Assembly: GCA_965223125.1 (NCBI GenBank)
Contig: OZ244984.1
Coordinates: 3,224,001 to 3,288,000 of the forward strand
DNA from: Pacificispira sp965223125
GTDB lineage: Bacteria; Pseudomonadota; Alphaproteobacteria; UBA8366; Aestuariispiraceae
DNA: 64,000 bases
Reading direction: 5' to 3'
Numbering within the stretch: the stretch's first letter is position 1; the number at the start of each line of letters is the position of its first letter. The position numbers were made by a program, and so were the translations under genes. This document shows positions 36,874 to 45,384 of this stretch, piece by piece. The notes beneath the pieces were generated by a model. That model was not told the origin of the DNA, made no database searches, and worked only from the letters and a program-made list of their open reading frames with translations.

Positions 36874-37611
36874 ATGTCGGGGCCTGCGGTCATACTGGTC
36901 GACCCGCAACTGGGTGAAAATATCGGCATGTGCGCCCGCGCGATGCTGAATTGTGGCCTGACCGACCTGCGTCTTGTGCGCCCCAGGGATGGCTGGCCCA
37001 GCGAAAAGGCTCAGGACGCCTCCGCCGGTGCGCTGGCGGTTGTCGATTCGGCCAGGGTTTTCGAAACGACAGAGGCGGCACTCGCTGACCTGACGCGGGT
37101 CTATGCCACGACCGGTCGGATGCGGGAACTGGTTGAGCATATCGTGACGCCCCGCATCGCTGCAGAGGAAATGCGTGCCTTTGAATCCGGAGACGGGAAC
37201 CACATTGGCGTCCTGTTCGGCGGTGAGCGGGCGGGTCTTACCAATGAGGATGTGGCAAAGGCTGATGCGATCATCCGGGTGCCGCTGAATCCTGATTTCA
37301 AATCGCTCAACCTTGCCCAGGCGGTGCTTCTGATCGGCTATGAATGGTTCACGGCGGCGGATGCGACAGATCCCTTCGTTCGGAATATCGGCGATGCCCG
37401 TCCCGCAACCCAGAACGAGATCGAAATTCTGGTGGAGCGTCTGGGACGCGGGCTGGACGAGGGGGCATTCTTCCGCTCCCCTGAAATGCGTCCCACGGTG
37501 ATGCGCAATATCCGTCTGCTTTTCCAGCGCGCGCAACTGACTGATCAGGACATCCGAACATTCCACGGCATCACCGAATCCCTGCGCCGGGCCGGGCCGG
37601 AACGGAAATAG
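36874..37611 (+). CDS. trmJ: tRNA (cytidine/uridine-2'-O-)-methyltransferase TrmJ
   Basis: 245 residues of the SPOUT (TrmH) class: AVILVDPQLGENIGMCARAM, FGGERAGLTNEDVAKAD, and NPDFKSLNLAQAVLLIGYEW, the knot that binds SAM. TrmJ methylates the ribose at tRNA position 32. The C-terminal about 70 residues match the TrmJ dimer-helical extension. Last gene of the rpoZ-to-trmJ run. Confidence 0.9.
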   Translation: MSGPAVILVDPQLGENIGMCARAMLNCGLTDLRLVRPRDGWPSEKAQDASAGALAVVDSARVFETTEAALADLTRVYATTGRMRELVEHIVTPRIAAEEMRAFESGDGNHIGVLFGGERAGLTNEDVAKADAIIRVPLNPDFKSLNLAQAVLLIGYEWFTAADATDPFVRNIGDARPATQNEIEILVERLGRGLDEGAFFRSPEMRPTVMRNIRLLFQRAQLTDQDIRTFHGITESLRRAGPERK

Positions 37612-37761
37612 GCGACTGCATTTTCTTCCATTTCATCTATGGACGGGGAGGGTAATGCGATAATTCTTGTCGGAAGACCCCTTGCCCTGTCATGCCCGCC
37701 GCGCTAACGCTTGGTTGGTTAACACTTAGTCGTGTTGCAGGTGAAGGAGGAGTGTTCAATC

Positions 37762-38694
37762 ATGGCCCATGGTCCATTTTCCGGAGTGCTTTCCCCAGTC
37801 CTGTCGCCTGTCGCACAGGATGGCGGGGTTGATGAAATCCGCTTTCAGGCGCTCTGCAAGTGGCAGTTGGCGAATGGTGCGGATGGGCTTGCGATCTTTG
37901 GGACGACCAGCGAGGCAAACAGCATCGCCTTGAATGAGCGCATGGTGCAGACTGAGTCCCTTGTTGCATCCGGTGTTCCTGCTGAAAAGCTGATGCCGGG
38001 GACGGGAACCTGCTCACTTGCCGATACGGTGACTTTGACAAAACAGGCAGTCGGTCTCGGGGCGGGCGGGGTTCTTCTGCTGCCCCCCTTCTTCTATCGC
38101 GCGGTGACGGATGACGGGCTGTTTGCCTATGTCTCGGAGGTCATCCGTATGGTTGCCGACGACCGCCTGCGGATTTATCTCTATCATATTCCGCCTTTTG
38201 CGATGGTGGGGTGGTCGGTTCCCCTGATTCAGCGGCTGGTCGCGGCATTTCCCGCAACGGTGGTCGGGTTGAAAGACAGTTCCGGCGACTGGAATAACAC
38301 CAAGGCCATTCTGGAACAGGTACCGGATTTTGATGTCTTTCCCGGCTCGGAACTGTTCCTGCTGCAGGGGCTTGATCTGGGCGGTGCCGGTTGCATCAGT
38401 GCGACGGCGAATGTGAATCCCAGAGGAATCAGGGACGTGTACGATGCCTACAAGGCAGGTGACACGGCGGATATGGCCCCGAAGAATGAGAAAATGCGGG
38501 CGGTTCGGACGATTTTCCAGAAGTACTCCCTGATTACAGGGGTGAAGGCGGCGGTTGCACATTTCGCAAAGGACGATATATGGAATCTGGTACGACCACC
38601 TTTGGTTAGTTTGGATTCGCAGGCAACAGCAGCCATGCTCTCCGAATTGGGGGACATTGGGTTCAGCATCGATTTTAGCGGTGAACTGGGGTGA
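37762..38694 (+). CDS. Dihydrodipicolinate synthase-family aldolase/lyase
   Basis: 310 residues, TIM barrel. Catalytic Tyr in RIYLYHIPPF and Schiff-base Lys in VVGLKDSSGDW are both present; the GTTGE motif of DapA is GTTSE here. The family includes DapA, N-acetylneuraminate lyase and keto-deoxy acid dehydratases, so this is more likely a catabolic aldolase than DapA. AAGGAGGAG lies before ATG 37762. The fRMsr gene follows 5 nt later. Confidence 0.85.
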   Translation: MAHGPFSGVLSPVLSPVAQDGGVDEIRFQALCKWQLANGADGLAIFGTTSEANSIALNERMVQTESLVASGVPAEKLMPGTGTCSLADTVTLTKQAVGLGAGGVLLLPPFFYRAVTDDGLFAYVSEVIRMVADDRLRIYLYHIPPFAMVGWSVPLIQRLVAAFPATVVGLKDSSGDWNNTKAILEQVPDFDVFPGSELFLLQGLDLGGAGCISATANVNPRGIRDVYDAYKAGDTADMAPKNEKMRAVRTIFQKYSLITGVKAAVAHFAKDDIWNLVRPPLVSLDSQATAAMLSELGDIGFSIDFSGELG

Positions 38695-38698
38695 GGGG

Positions 38699-39163
38699 AT
38701 GGTTGTGGTTGATCGGTACAAGGATGTCCGGGCGAGAATTCGTGCCCTGGCGGAAGGGGAAAATGATGCCATCGCACTGATGGCGACAATGGTCTGTGAA
38801 CTCTACCATGCCGACGACCGGTTCGACTGGGTTGGCTTCTATCGCAATGTCGGAAATGAAACCCTGAAGATCGGCCCGTATCAGGGCGGGCATGGCTGTC
38901 TTGTCATTCCGTTCTCACGTGGTGTGTGCGGGGCCTGCGCGCGGACGGGCAAGGTGCAGCTCGTGCCGGATGTCGATGCCTTCGACGATCATATCGCCTG
39001 CGCCTCCTCGACCCGGTCCGAACTCGTCATGCCGGTCTGGAATGCGCGGGGGGAGTTGATCGCGGTGCTGGATATCGACAGCGACAAGCTGGATGCCTTC
39101 GATGTCGAGGATATCGCGGAACTGGAGGTTCTGCTGCGGGACCTATTCGCCCGAGCGCAATAG
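38699..39163 (+). CDS. msrC: Free methionine-(R)-sulfoxide reductase, GAF domain
   Basis: 154 residues of a single GAF domain, with RGVCGACARTGKVQLVPDV and HIACASSTRSELVMPVW. The cysteines correspond to the conserved cysteines of fRMsr, with the catalytic one in HIAC. It reduces free Met-R-sulfoxide, repairing oxidative damage. GAGGGG precedes the ATG. Its end overlaps the convergent FAD oxidoreductase gene by 21 nt. Confidence 0.9.
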   Translation: MVVVDRYKDVRARIRALAEGENDAIALMATMVCELYHADDRFDWVGFYRNVGNETLKIGPYQGGHGCLVIPFSRGVCGACARTGKVQLVPDVDAFDDHIACASSTRSELVMPVWNARGELIAVLDIDSDKLDAFDVEDIAELEVLLRDLFARAQ

Positions 39164-40072
39164 CGCCTCTGCCGCAGCCCTGCCGGACAGAAATGCAGAT
39201 TCGATGCGATTACCCAGACACCAGTCGCCCGCCAGGATCACGTCACCATCATGGATGGGCAGGCAGGCCTCGCCCAGCGGAAGGATCGTTCTGGCATAGC
39301 GCCAGCGATGGGCGGCGGCATACAGTGTTTCAGGCAGAGGATGATTCGATAAGGCAGTAAGGGCAGAGGTCATTTCGCCCAGAATGGTTGCTGGTGTCGC
39401 TTCCAGATGTGCATCACTCCATTCCGGCGTGGCGTGCAGGATCCAGCGATCCGGCTCCGGGCTGCGTCCCGGCTTGGCGGAATCGCGGGCGGCCCAGCCC
39501 AGAACTTTCGCGGCACCGTCATCCTGCCACAGGTCGAAGGACGCTTCCCAGGGCCGGGCGAAGGCCAGCATCACAGCCCAGCAGGAGGCCATCCGCACCG
39601 TCGCCAGAGATGCGCTCGCAGCGGGGAACAGTGCTGCGGCCTGGACCGGTGGAATGGTGCAGACGAGACGGTCAAAGGGACCGACCATCATTCCGTCTTT
39701 CAGGATCAGGGTCCATCCATCCGACTGATGGGACGTAGTGCTGATCTCCATATTCTGATGCACGGTCAGTCCGGTCGCGAGTCCGGTCACGATATTGCGC
39801 ATTCCTGGGCTACCGACCCAGCGATCACGATCCCAGGCCAGGCATCCGGCAACGGAAAGGGTGGCTTGGAATGCCGGATCACGGGCTGTGGCGAACTGTG
39901 CACCATGATCGAAATGGATGTCCCGACCGTCCGGCAGAGTGACGCGCCGCGTCGCCATCCGTCCGCCGGGGCGGAGCCCCTTGTCAAAGACAGTGACCTC
40001 CCACCCGGCCTCTGTCAGGTGCCGGGCGCAGGTGATCCCGGCCATGCCGGAACCGATGATGGCGGTTTTCAT
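39143..40072 (-). CDS. FAD-dependent NAD(P)-binding oxidoreductase (renalase-like)
   Basis: 309 residues. Starts MKTAIIGSGMAGITCARHL, a dinucleotide-binding loop, then FDKGLRPGGRMATRRV and a C-terminal FAD motif GDVILAGDWCLGNRIESAFLSG. The amine-oxidase/renalase-like fold is clear; the substrate is unknown. ATG 40072 was preferred over 40102, since conserved sequence begins directly after it. Confidence 0.83.
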   Translation of the reverse strand: MKTAIIGSGMAGITCARHLTEAGWEVTVFDKGLRPGGRMATRRVTLPDGRDIHFDHGAQFATARDPAFQATLSVAGCLAWDRDRWVGSPGMRNIVTGLATGLTVHQNMEISTTSHQSDGWTLILKDGMMVGPFDRLVCTIPPVQAAALFPAASASLATVRMASCWAVMLAFARPWEASFDLWQDDGAAKVLGWAARDSAKPGRSPEPDRWILHATPEWSDAHLEATPATILGEMTSALTALSNHPLPETLYAAAHRWRYARTILPLGEACLPIHDGDVILAGDWCLGNRIESAFLSGRAAAEALLRSGE

Positions 40073-40171
40073 GGCAGACGATACTCGGTCAGTCATGGCC
40101 ATTACTCCGCGTCGATCTAGTGTTGGTGCAAGTATCTTCCTCTGTCCGTATCATATAGACCGGAGTCCAGA

Positions 40172-40498
40172 ATGAAAAAGCTGCCCTACCGCGCGACGAC
40201 CCGTACCGGCGATGTCTTCGATATCGAGTTTCCGCTGCATGGCGAGACGGATTCACCGATGCGGGTCAATCAGGTTCTGAGTGCCGTACTGGCCGTGATC
40301 GACAGGGATGTCGCACTGTCGGGTGAAACGGCGAACGGGGATGTGTTGCAGGCGCTTGCCATGGCGCTGGCCGTACGGGCCCGTATCATCCATGCGCCTC
40401 CGGAGACAACTGCGCGCCTTGCCAGTACCCTGACCACCTCAGCGCTGTCTGCCGCTATCGAGGCGGAGCGCCGCTCGCCCCAAACCGGGACAGCGTGA
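40172..40498 (+). CDS. Hypothetical protein
   Basis: 108 residues, no family recognised, no signal or membrane segment. It starts with a basic strand-like segment (MKKLPYRATTRTGDVFDIEF) followed by helices rich in Ala and Leu. GGAG lies 7 nt before the ATG. It is divergent from the FAD oxidoreductase and may be small and cytoplasmic. Confidence 0.6.
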   Translation: MKKLPYRATTRTGDVFDIEFPLHGETDSPMRVNQVLSAVLAVIDRDVALSGETANGDVLQALAMALAVRARIIHAPPETTARLASTLTTSALSAAIEAERRSPQTGTA

Positions 40499-40580
40499 AC
40501 GCATGGATAATCCTGCATCTTGTCAATCGCGCGTTCGGGCGTATAGTGCGGCGAACAGGTCAGCAGGGTCGGACACGGAC

Positions 40581-40655
40581 ATGACGACGTCGATCATCAT
40601 CGGAATTATTTGCGGCTGTCGCGCTTCGCGGCGGTCGTCGGTGATGCTGACCTAG
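40581..40655 (+). CDS. Possible 24-codon leader peptide with Cys codons upstream of cysS
   Basis: ATG to TAG encodes a short peptide with I-I-C-G-C in its middle (two Cys codons, TGC GGC TGT), starting 166 nt before cysS. A CCGCGG / CCGCGG pair (about 40695-40718) downstream could form an alternative hairpin. This resembles a cysteine-sensing attenuator, but the ribosome site is poor and chance is a real alternative. Confidence 0.2.
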   Translation: MTTSIIIGIICGCRASRRSSVMLT

Positions 40656-40746
40656 GGTAAGCCCTTCGGATAACAGCACGGAACGACAGGCCCCGCGGCA
40701 GGAACCCCTTCCGCGGCGACTGGACATTTGGCTACAGGATTGCGCG

Positions 40747-42132
40747 ATGACGGATTTGAAAATCTACGATACCAGCCGCCGCGAGAAGGTGGTCTTCCAG
40801 CCCCGCAACCCTCAGGCCATCGGCCTCTATGTCTGTGGCCCGACCGTCTATGACCGCATCCATATCGGCAATGCCCGCCCGCTTGTGGTCTTTGATGTCT
40901 TCGCGCGCCTGTTGCGGCGGCTCTATCCAAAGGTCACCTATGTCCGGAACATCACCGACATTGATGACAAGATCAATGCGCGGGCGAAGGAACGAGGCAT
41001 CGATATCCGCGATCTGACGAATGCAACGGTCGACCGGTTTCGGGAGGATTGCAGGGCGCTGAATTGCCTGCCGCCGGATGTGGAGCCGCGCGCGACCGAA
41101 ACGATCCCGGAGATGATCGCGCATATCGAAACGCTAATCGAACGCGGACATGCCTATGCGCTGGAGGATGGCCATGTGCTGTTCGATGTCCCATCCTGGC
41201 CCGATTACGGCAAGTTCGCCAATAAGGACCGCGACGAACAGATATCCGGTGCGCGGGTCGATGTTGCCAGTTACAAGCGCGACCCCGCCGATTTCGTACT
41301 CTGGAAGCCGAGCGATGCCGACACGCCCGGCTGGCCCAGCCCCTGGTGCGCGAAGGGGCGGCCCGGCTGGCATATCGAATGCTCGGCCATGTCGGAGAAG
41401 TATCTCGGGCCGGATTTCGACATCCATGGCGGCGGGATCGACCTCGTCTTTCCGCACCATCAGAACGAAATCGCGCAAAGCTGCTGCGCCCATCCGGAAG
41501 GGCACCGCGACGACCGTTTCGCGCGCTACTGGATGCATAACGGCTATCTGATGAGCGAGGGCGAGAAGATGTCGAAGAGCCTCGGCAACTTCTACACTGT
41601 CGCTGAACTGCTGGAGGAGTGTCCGGGCGAGGCGCTGCGGCTTGTGATTCTGAGCTCTCATTATCGTCAGCCATTGGATTTCTCGAAGGATAAGTGCCGA
41701 GAGGCGAAGGCGACCCTGGACCGGCTCTATCGGTTGAAACAGGCAGCGCTTGCCTCCTACTCTACTGATAAGGTTGCCGAGCCAGGCGAGGCATTCCTGA
41801 ACGCATTGCAGGATGACGTGAACACGCCGCTTGCGCTCTCGAAGCTTTTCCTTAGCGGTGACGATGTTACAAACCCAGTGAATGCGGCTCATTTTCTGGC
41901 TGAACTGGACTTGCTTGGGATTGTACAACAGGACCCGGAGGATTGGTTCAAAGGTAGCGATTCCGGTGACGGATTGTCTGCGGAAGAGATTGAGATCCAG
42001 ATTGAAGCCCGGAAAGCGGCCAAAGCCGCGAAGGATTATGGCTCTGCCGACCGTATCCGCGCCGAATTGCAGGAACAGGGCGTTATTCTGGAGGACAAAC
42101 CGGGCGGTATCACTGAATGGCGGCGGGGGTGA
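40747..42132 (+). CDS. cysS: Cysteinyl-tRNA synthetase
   Basis: 461 residues: HIGH-type motif YVCGPTVYDRIHIGNARP with a zinc Cys, further zinc ligands in GWHIECSAM and PHHQNEIAQ, and KMSKS in GEKMSKSLGNFY. Charges tRNA-Cys. Monocistronic; a repeat element follows. Confidence 0.97.
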   Translation: MTDLKIYDTSRREKVVFQPRNPQAIGLYVCGPTVYDRIHIGNARPLVVFDVFARLLRRLYPKVTYVRNITDIDDKINARAKERGIDIRDLTNATVDRFREDCRALNCLPPDVEPRATETIPEMIAHIETLIERGHAYALEDGHVLFDVPSWPDYGKFANKDRDEQISGARVDVASYKRDPADFVLWKPSDADTPGWPSPWCAKGRPGWHIECSAMSEKYLGPDFDIHGGGIDLVFPHHQNEIAQSCCAHPEGHRDDRFARYWMHNGYLMSEGEKMSKSLGNFYTVAELLEECPGEALRLVILSSHYRQPLDFSKDKCREAKATLDRLYRLKQAALASYSTDKVAEPGEAFLNALQDDVNTPLALSKLFLSGDDVTNPVNAAHFLAELDLLGIVQQDPEDWFKGSDSGDGLSAEEIEIQIEARKAAKAAKDYGSADRIRAELQEQGVILEDKPGGITEWRRG

Positions 42133-42167
42133 TCTGTGGCAGCCTCGGACAGTCTGCATTGGCTTCC

Positions 42168-42295
42168 TCACTCCCGCGCAGGCAGGAGTCCAGAGCGGCG
42201 GGTCGGGTTTCGGGCGTGTTGCTCTGGACCCCGGACAGCCGCTTCGCTACTTCCGGGGTGACGGGTGAAGTCAATTGTCGTCACTCCCGGGTAGG
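42168..42295. repeat. Imperfect palindromic interspersed-repeat-like element
   Basis: Between cysS and cimA. CCAGAGC (42190-42196) pairs with GCTCTGG (42221-42227) and CCGGA (42231-42235) with TCCGG (42252-42256). A fragment starting CACTCCCG at 42169 is echoed at 42282. The wording (CTCCCGCGCAGGCAGGAGTCCAGAGC ... GGACCCCGG) is like the dispersed palindromes common in alphaproteobacterial intergenic DNA. No second full copy is in the window. Confidence 0.6.
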
Positions 42296-42360
42296 TGGGG
42301 GGATGGGGTTTGTTCGAGTGTCCGATAGCGTTGATTTGCATCTAACATGAAAGCATCGAT

Positions 42361-43950
42361 ATGACCGACCGGATCTATCTTTTCGATACCACGTTGCGCG
42401 ACGGGGCGCAGACGCAAGGCGTGGATTTTTCCGTTGCGGATAAAGTGGCGATTGCCCAGGCGCTGGATCGGATCGGGGTCGATTATATCGAGGGGGGATG
42501 GCCGGGGGCGAATCCGACCGACGATGCGTTTTTTGGTGATCCACCTGCATTGGAGCGCGCGAAGCTGATCGCTTTCGGCATGACGCGGCGACCCGGTCGG
42601 TCGGCGGAGAACGATCCGGGACTGGCTCCGCTGTTGCAGGCACAGGTGCAGGGGCTGTGTCTGGTCGGCAAGAGCTGGGATTTTCATGTCGATGTCGCGC
42701 TGGAAATTCCGCATGAGGAAAACATCCGCATGATCGCAGACTCGATCCGCCTCGCCGTCGCGCGTAAGGGCGAGGCGATGTACGATGCCGAGCATTTTTT
42801 CGATGGCTGGAAGGCGAACCGGGATTTCGCGCTGGCTTGCATCACGGCGGCCTATGAGGCGGGGGCACGCTGGATCGTGCTGTGCGATACCAATGGCGGG
42901 ACATTGCCTGATGAGGTCGAGCGGATCGTGCGCGAGGTGATTCAGCATATACCGGGTGATCGATTGGGCATTCATGCCCATAATGATACCGAGAATGCAG
43001 TCGCCAATTCGCTGGCCGCCGTTCGCGCAGGGGTGCGGCAGGTGCAGGGCACGATCAACGGTTTGGGAGAGCGCTGCGGCAATGCCAATATCTGTTCGCT
43101 GATCCCCTCCCTGATGCTGAAGATGGGCTTTGAGACCGGGTTGACGATGGCAAATCTGGCGCACCTGACCGACCTGTCACGACTTCTGGACGAGCGGCTG
43201 GAGCGTCCGTCGAACCGGCATCAGCCCTATGTCGGCGCGGCAGCATTCTCCCACAAGGGCGGGCTTCATGTCTCTGCCGTCGCCAAGGACCCTCGGACAT
43301 ATGAGCATATCGTGCCGGAGACCGTCGGCAACAAGCGCCATATCGTTGTATCCGACCAGGCCGGTCGCGCCAATATCGTCGCCCGGCTGGAGGAGATGGA
43401 ACTGGCTATGGGCGAGGAGGCACTGCGCCGCCTGCTGGAGGATGTGAAGGAGCGGGAATTCCAGGGCTATGCCTATGACGGGGCGGAGGCGAGTTTCGAA
43501 CTGCTGGCCCGCACGGCAATGGGCGAGGTTCCGGACTATTTCGATATCAGTCGTTTCCGGGTGATGGATGAGCGCCGTCATAATGCTGTCGGCAAGCTGA
43601 TTACGGAATCTGAGGCAACGGTGCAGGTCGAGGTGCAGGGCACTCAGGTCATGCGTGTTGCCATGGGCAACGGGCCGGTCAATGCGCTCGACACGGCCTT
43701 GCGTGAGGCAGTGATCCAGATCTATCCGGATCTCGCCGGTATGCAGCTTGTCGATTACAAGGTTCGCATCCTGCCGCCGCCGAAAGGCTCCACCGGCACC
43801 GACGCGGTCACCCGTGTGACCATCGAGAGCGAGGACGAGGACGGGCTGCGCTGGGCGACGGTTGGGGTTTCGGCGAATATCATCGATGCATCGGTTATCG
43901 CGCTCTATGATGCCTATGCCTACAAGCTGATGCGGGATGGGGTGCGATGA
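42361..43950 (+). CDS. cimA: (R)-citramalate synthase
   Basis: 529 residues: HMGL-like TIM barrel with TTLRDGAQTQGVDFSV, YIEGGWPGANPTDD, and HAHNDTENAVANSLAAVRAG, then a C-terminal LeuA allosteric dimer domain (VRILPPPKGSTGTDAVTRV). The YIEGGWPGANP wording distinguishes CimA from LeuA. It condenses pyruvate and acetyl-CoA toward isoleucine. It overlaps the class II aldolase gene by 4 nt. Confidence 0.94.
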   Translation: MTDRIYLFDTTLRDGAQTQGVDFSVADKVAIAQALDRIGVDYIEGGWPGANPTDDAFFGDPPALERAKLIAFGMTRRPGRSAENDPGLAPLLQAQVQGLCLVGKSWDFHVDVALEIPHEENIRMIADSIRLAVARKGEAMYDAEHFFDGWKANRDFALACITAAYEAGARWIVLCDTNGGTLPDEVERIVREVIQHIPGDRLGIHAHNDTENAVANSLAAVRAGVRQVQGTINGLGERCGNANICSLIPSLMLKMGFETGLTMANLAHLTDLSRLLDERLERPSNRHQPYVGAAAFSHKGGLHVSAVAKDPRTYEHIVPETVGNKRHIVVSDQAGRANIVARLEEMELAMGEEALRRLLEDVKEREFQGYAYDGAEASFELLARTAMGEVPDYFDISRFRVMDERRHNAVGKLITESEATVQVEVQGTQVMRVAMGNGPVNALDTALREAVIQIYPDLAGMQLVDYKVRILPPPKGSTGTDAVTRVTIESEDEDGLRWATVGVSANIIDASVIALYDAYAYKLMRDGVR

Positions 43951-44612
43951 CAGCACCGGGGACTTTGCCCGGACGTAACGAGCGGCAGGCCCTGTCCCGC
44001 CGGATCGTCGATACCTGCCTTGCCATGAATGCGTCCGGGATCAACCAGGGCAAGTCCGGCAATGTCTCCGCCCGGTTCAGCACGGGCATGCTGATCACGC
44101 CCAGTGGCGTTTCCTATTCCATGCTGAAGCCAATGGACATCGTTCTGATGGACCTGGCGGGGAAGGTCCAACCGGACCAGTTGCTACCTTCTAGTGAATG
44201 GCGGATGCATGCCGACATCTATCGCAATCGGCCCGAGGCCCAGGCGATCCTGCACGCGCATCCGACCTTCTGCACCGCATTGGCCTGTCGCCGGGAGGGA
44301 ATTCCGGCATTCCACTATATGATCGCAATGGCGGGGGGAACGGATATCCGCTGCTCGGACTATGCCACGTTCGGCACCGCCGCCCTGTCGGAGACGATGA
44401 TCGCGGCACTCGAGGGTCGCAAGGCCTGCCTGCTGGCCAATCATGGCATGATCTGCTTCGAAAGTGATCTGGATCGGGCACTTGCCCTGGCCGTCGAGGT
44501 GGAAAGTCTGGCGCGGCAGTATCATCATGCCTGCCAGGGCGGCATTCCGATCCTGCTGACGGACAGTGAGATGGCGGAGGTGATCGAGAAATTCAAAACC
44601 TATGGCAGGTAA
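43947..44612 (+). CDS. Class II aldolase, probable methylthioribulose-1-phosphate aldolase (Ald2-like)
   Basis: 221 residues of the FucA/RhaD/AraD fold: QGKSGNVSARF, ITPSGVSYSML, zinc histidines in AILHAHPTFCTALA and LLANHGMICF, and catalytic Glu in LLPSSEWRMH. MtnP and MtnA are also encoded here while no MtnC/MtnD genes are, so it is a good candidate for the aldolase that splits 5-methylthioribulose-1-P to DHAP and methylthioacetaldehyde, as known in Rhodospirillum rubrum. That role is inferred from context; fuculose-P aldolase-type activity is the alternative. Confidence 0.8.
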   Translation: MTAPGTLPGRNERQALSRRIVDTCLAMNASGINQGKSGNVSARFSTGMLITPSGVSYSMLKPMDIVLMDLAGKVQPDQLLPSSEWRMHADIYRNRPEAQAILHAHPTFCTALACRREGIPAFHYMIAMAGGTDIRCSDYATFGTAALSETMIAALEGRKACLLANHGMICFESDLDRALALAVEVESLARQYHHACQGGIPILLTDSEMAEVIEKFKTYGR

Positions 44613-44637
44613 ACCGCCAAGCAAGCCTTCCTTTGAA

Positions 44638-44665
44638 ATGATGTCAATGCTATCATTGATGTCAA
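44638..44665. promoter_or_regulatory. Operator-like repeats before the toxin-antitoxin pair
   Basis: Inverted repeat TCAATG-CTAT-CATTGA (44644-44659) nested in direct repeats of GATGTCAA 18 bp apart (44640 and 44658). The position about 20-35 nt before the antitoxin ATG fits autorepression by the ribbon-helix-helix antitoxin. Confidence 0.55.
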
Positions 44666-44677
44666 AGAGGTGATGGA

Positions 44678-44947
44678 ATGGCTACGATCAATATTCGGAA
44701 TGTACCAGAGGATGTATATCGCGCATTGAAAGTGCGTGCTGCTGAAAATGGCGAGAGCATGGAGGCTTATTTGCGCGATTCCCTGCCATTGCTGGCAGAA
44801 CCCAGGGCAAGGCATCAAATGACTTTGCAGGAAATTCGTCAGCAGTTGCGATCTGCATTACGTGCTGATGCCAGACACAGTTTCGTGGATGATTTTCTGG
44901 AAGAACGCCAAAAGGATTCAGGGCTGGAGAATGGTACCAAATCATGA
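44678..44947 (+). CDS. FitA/VapB-like ribbon-helix-helix antitoxin
   Basis: 89 residues: MATINIRNVPEDVYRALKVRAAENGESMEAYLRD is a typical FitA-type RHH DNA-binding domain, and the C-terminal half (SFVDDFLEERQKDSGLEN) is the toxin-binding tail. It neutralises the PIN toxin encoded next, which it overlaps by 4 nt. Confidence 0.92.
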   Translation: MATINIRNVPEDVYRALKVRAAENGESMEAYLRDSLPLLAEPRARHQMTLQEIRQQLRSALRADARHSFVDDFLEERQKDSGLENGTKS

Positions 44948-45375
44948 CGGCAATGGTGTTGGATTCCTCTGCCTTTATTGCCCATCTGTTTGGTGAAAAA
45001 GGGGCGGAAACCGTTGAGCAAGCCATTCCCGGGAAAGATATATTGGCGCTTTCAGTTGTAAATCTTGCGGAAATGTCGGCTTGGTTCAGCCGAAAAGGGA
45101 TGGAGGCGGATTTACCGCTGATCTACGCCTCTGATCTTGGGATCGATATTTACGATATGACAATACGGGATGCGGTGGAGACTGGACGGTTGGCTGATTT
45201 TGGTCGTAGTGCTGGGTTGTCACTGGGTGATCGTGCCTGTCTGGCACTTGGGCTAAGGCTGGGCGCACAGGTTTTTACGGCTGATAGAGCTTGGTCAGAG
45301 GGCGTGGATTGGTCTCAGTTTGAACCATTGCAGGCCCGTCCTGATTTCAGGATGCAGGTAATCCAGATTCGATAG
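44944..45375 (+). CDS. PIN-domain ribonuclease toxin (VapC/FitB type)
   Basis: 143 residues. PIN acidic residues: Asp in MVLDSSAFIAHLFGEKG, Glu in VVNLAEMSAWF, Asp in LSLGDRACLALGLRLGAQVFTADRAW. All four acidic positions expected for Mg-dependent RNase activity appear intact. mtnA follows after 9 nt, so the module sits inside what looks like an aldolase-mtnA operon. Confidence 0.92.
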   Translation: MTAMVLDSSAFIAHLFGEKGAETVEQAIPGKDILALSVVNLAEMSAWFSRKGMEADLPLIYASDLGIDIYDMTIRDAVETGRLADFGRSAGLSLGDRACLALGLRLGAQVFTADRAWSEGVDWSQFEPLQARPDFRMQVIQIR

Positions 45376-45384
45376 GGGTCGGTC

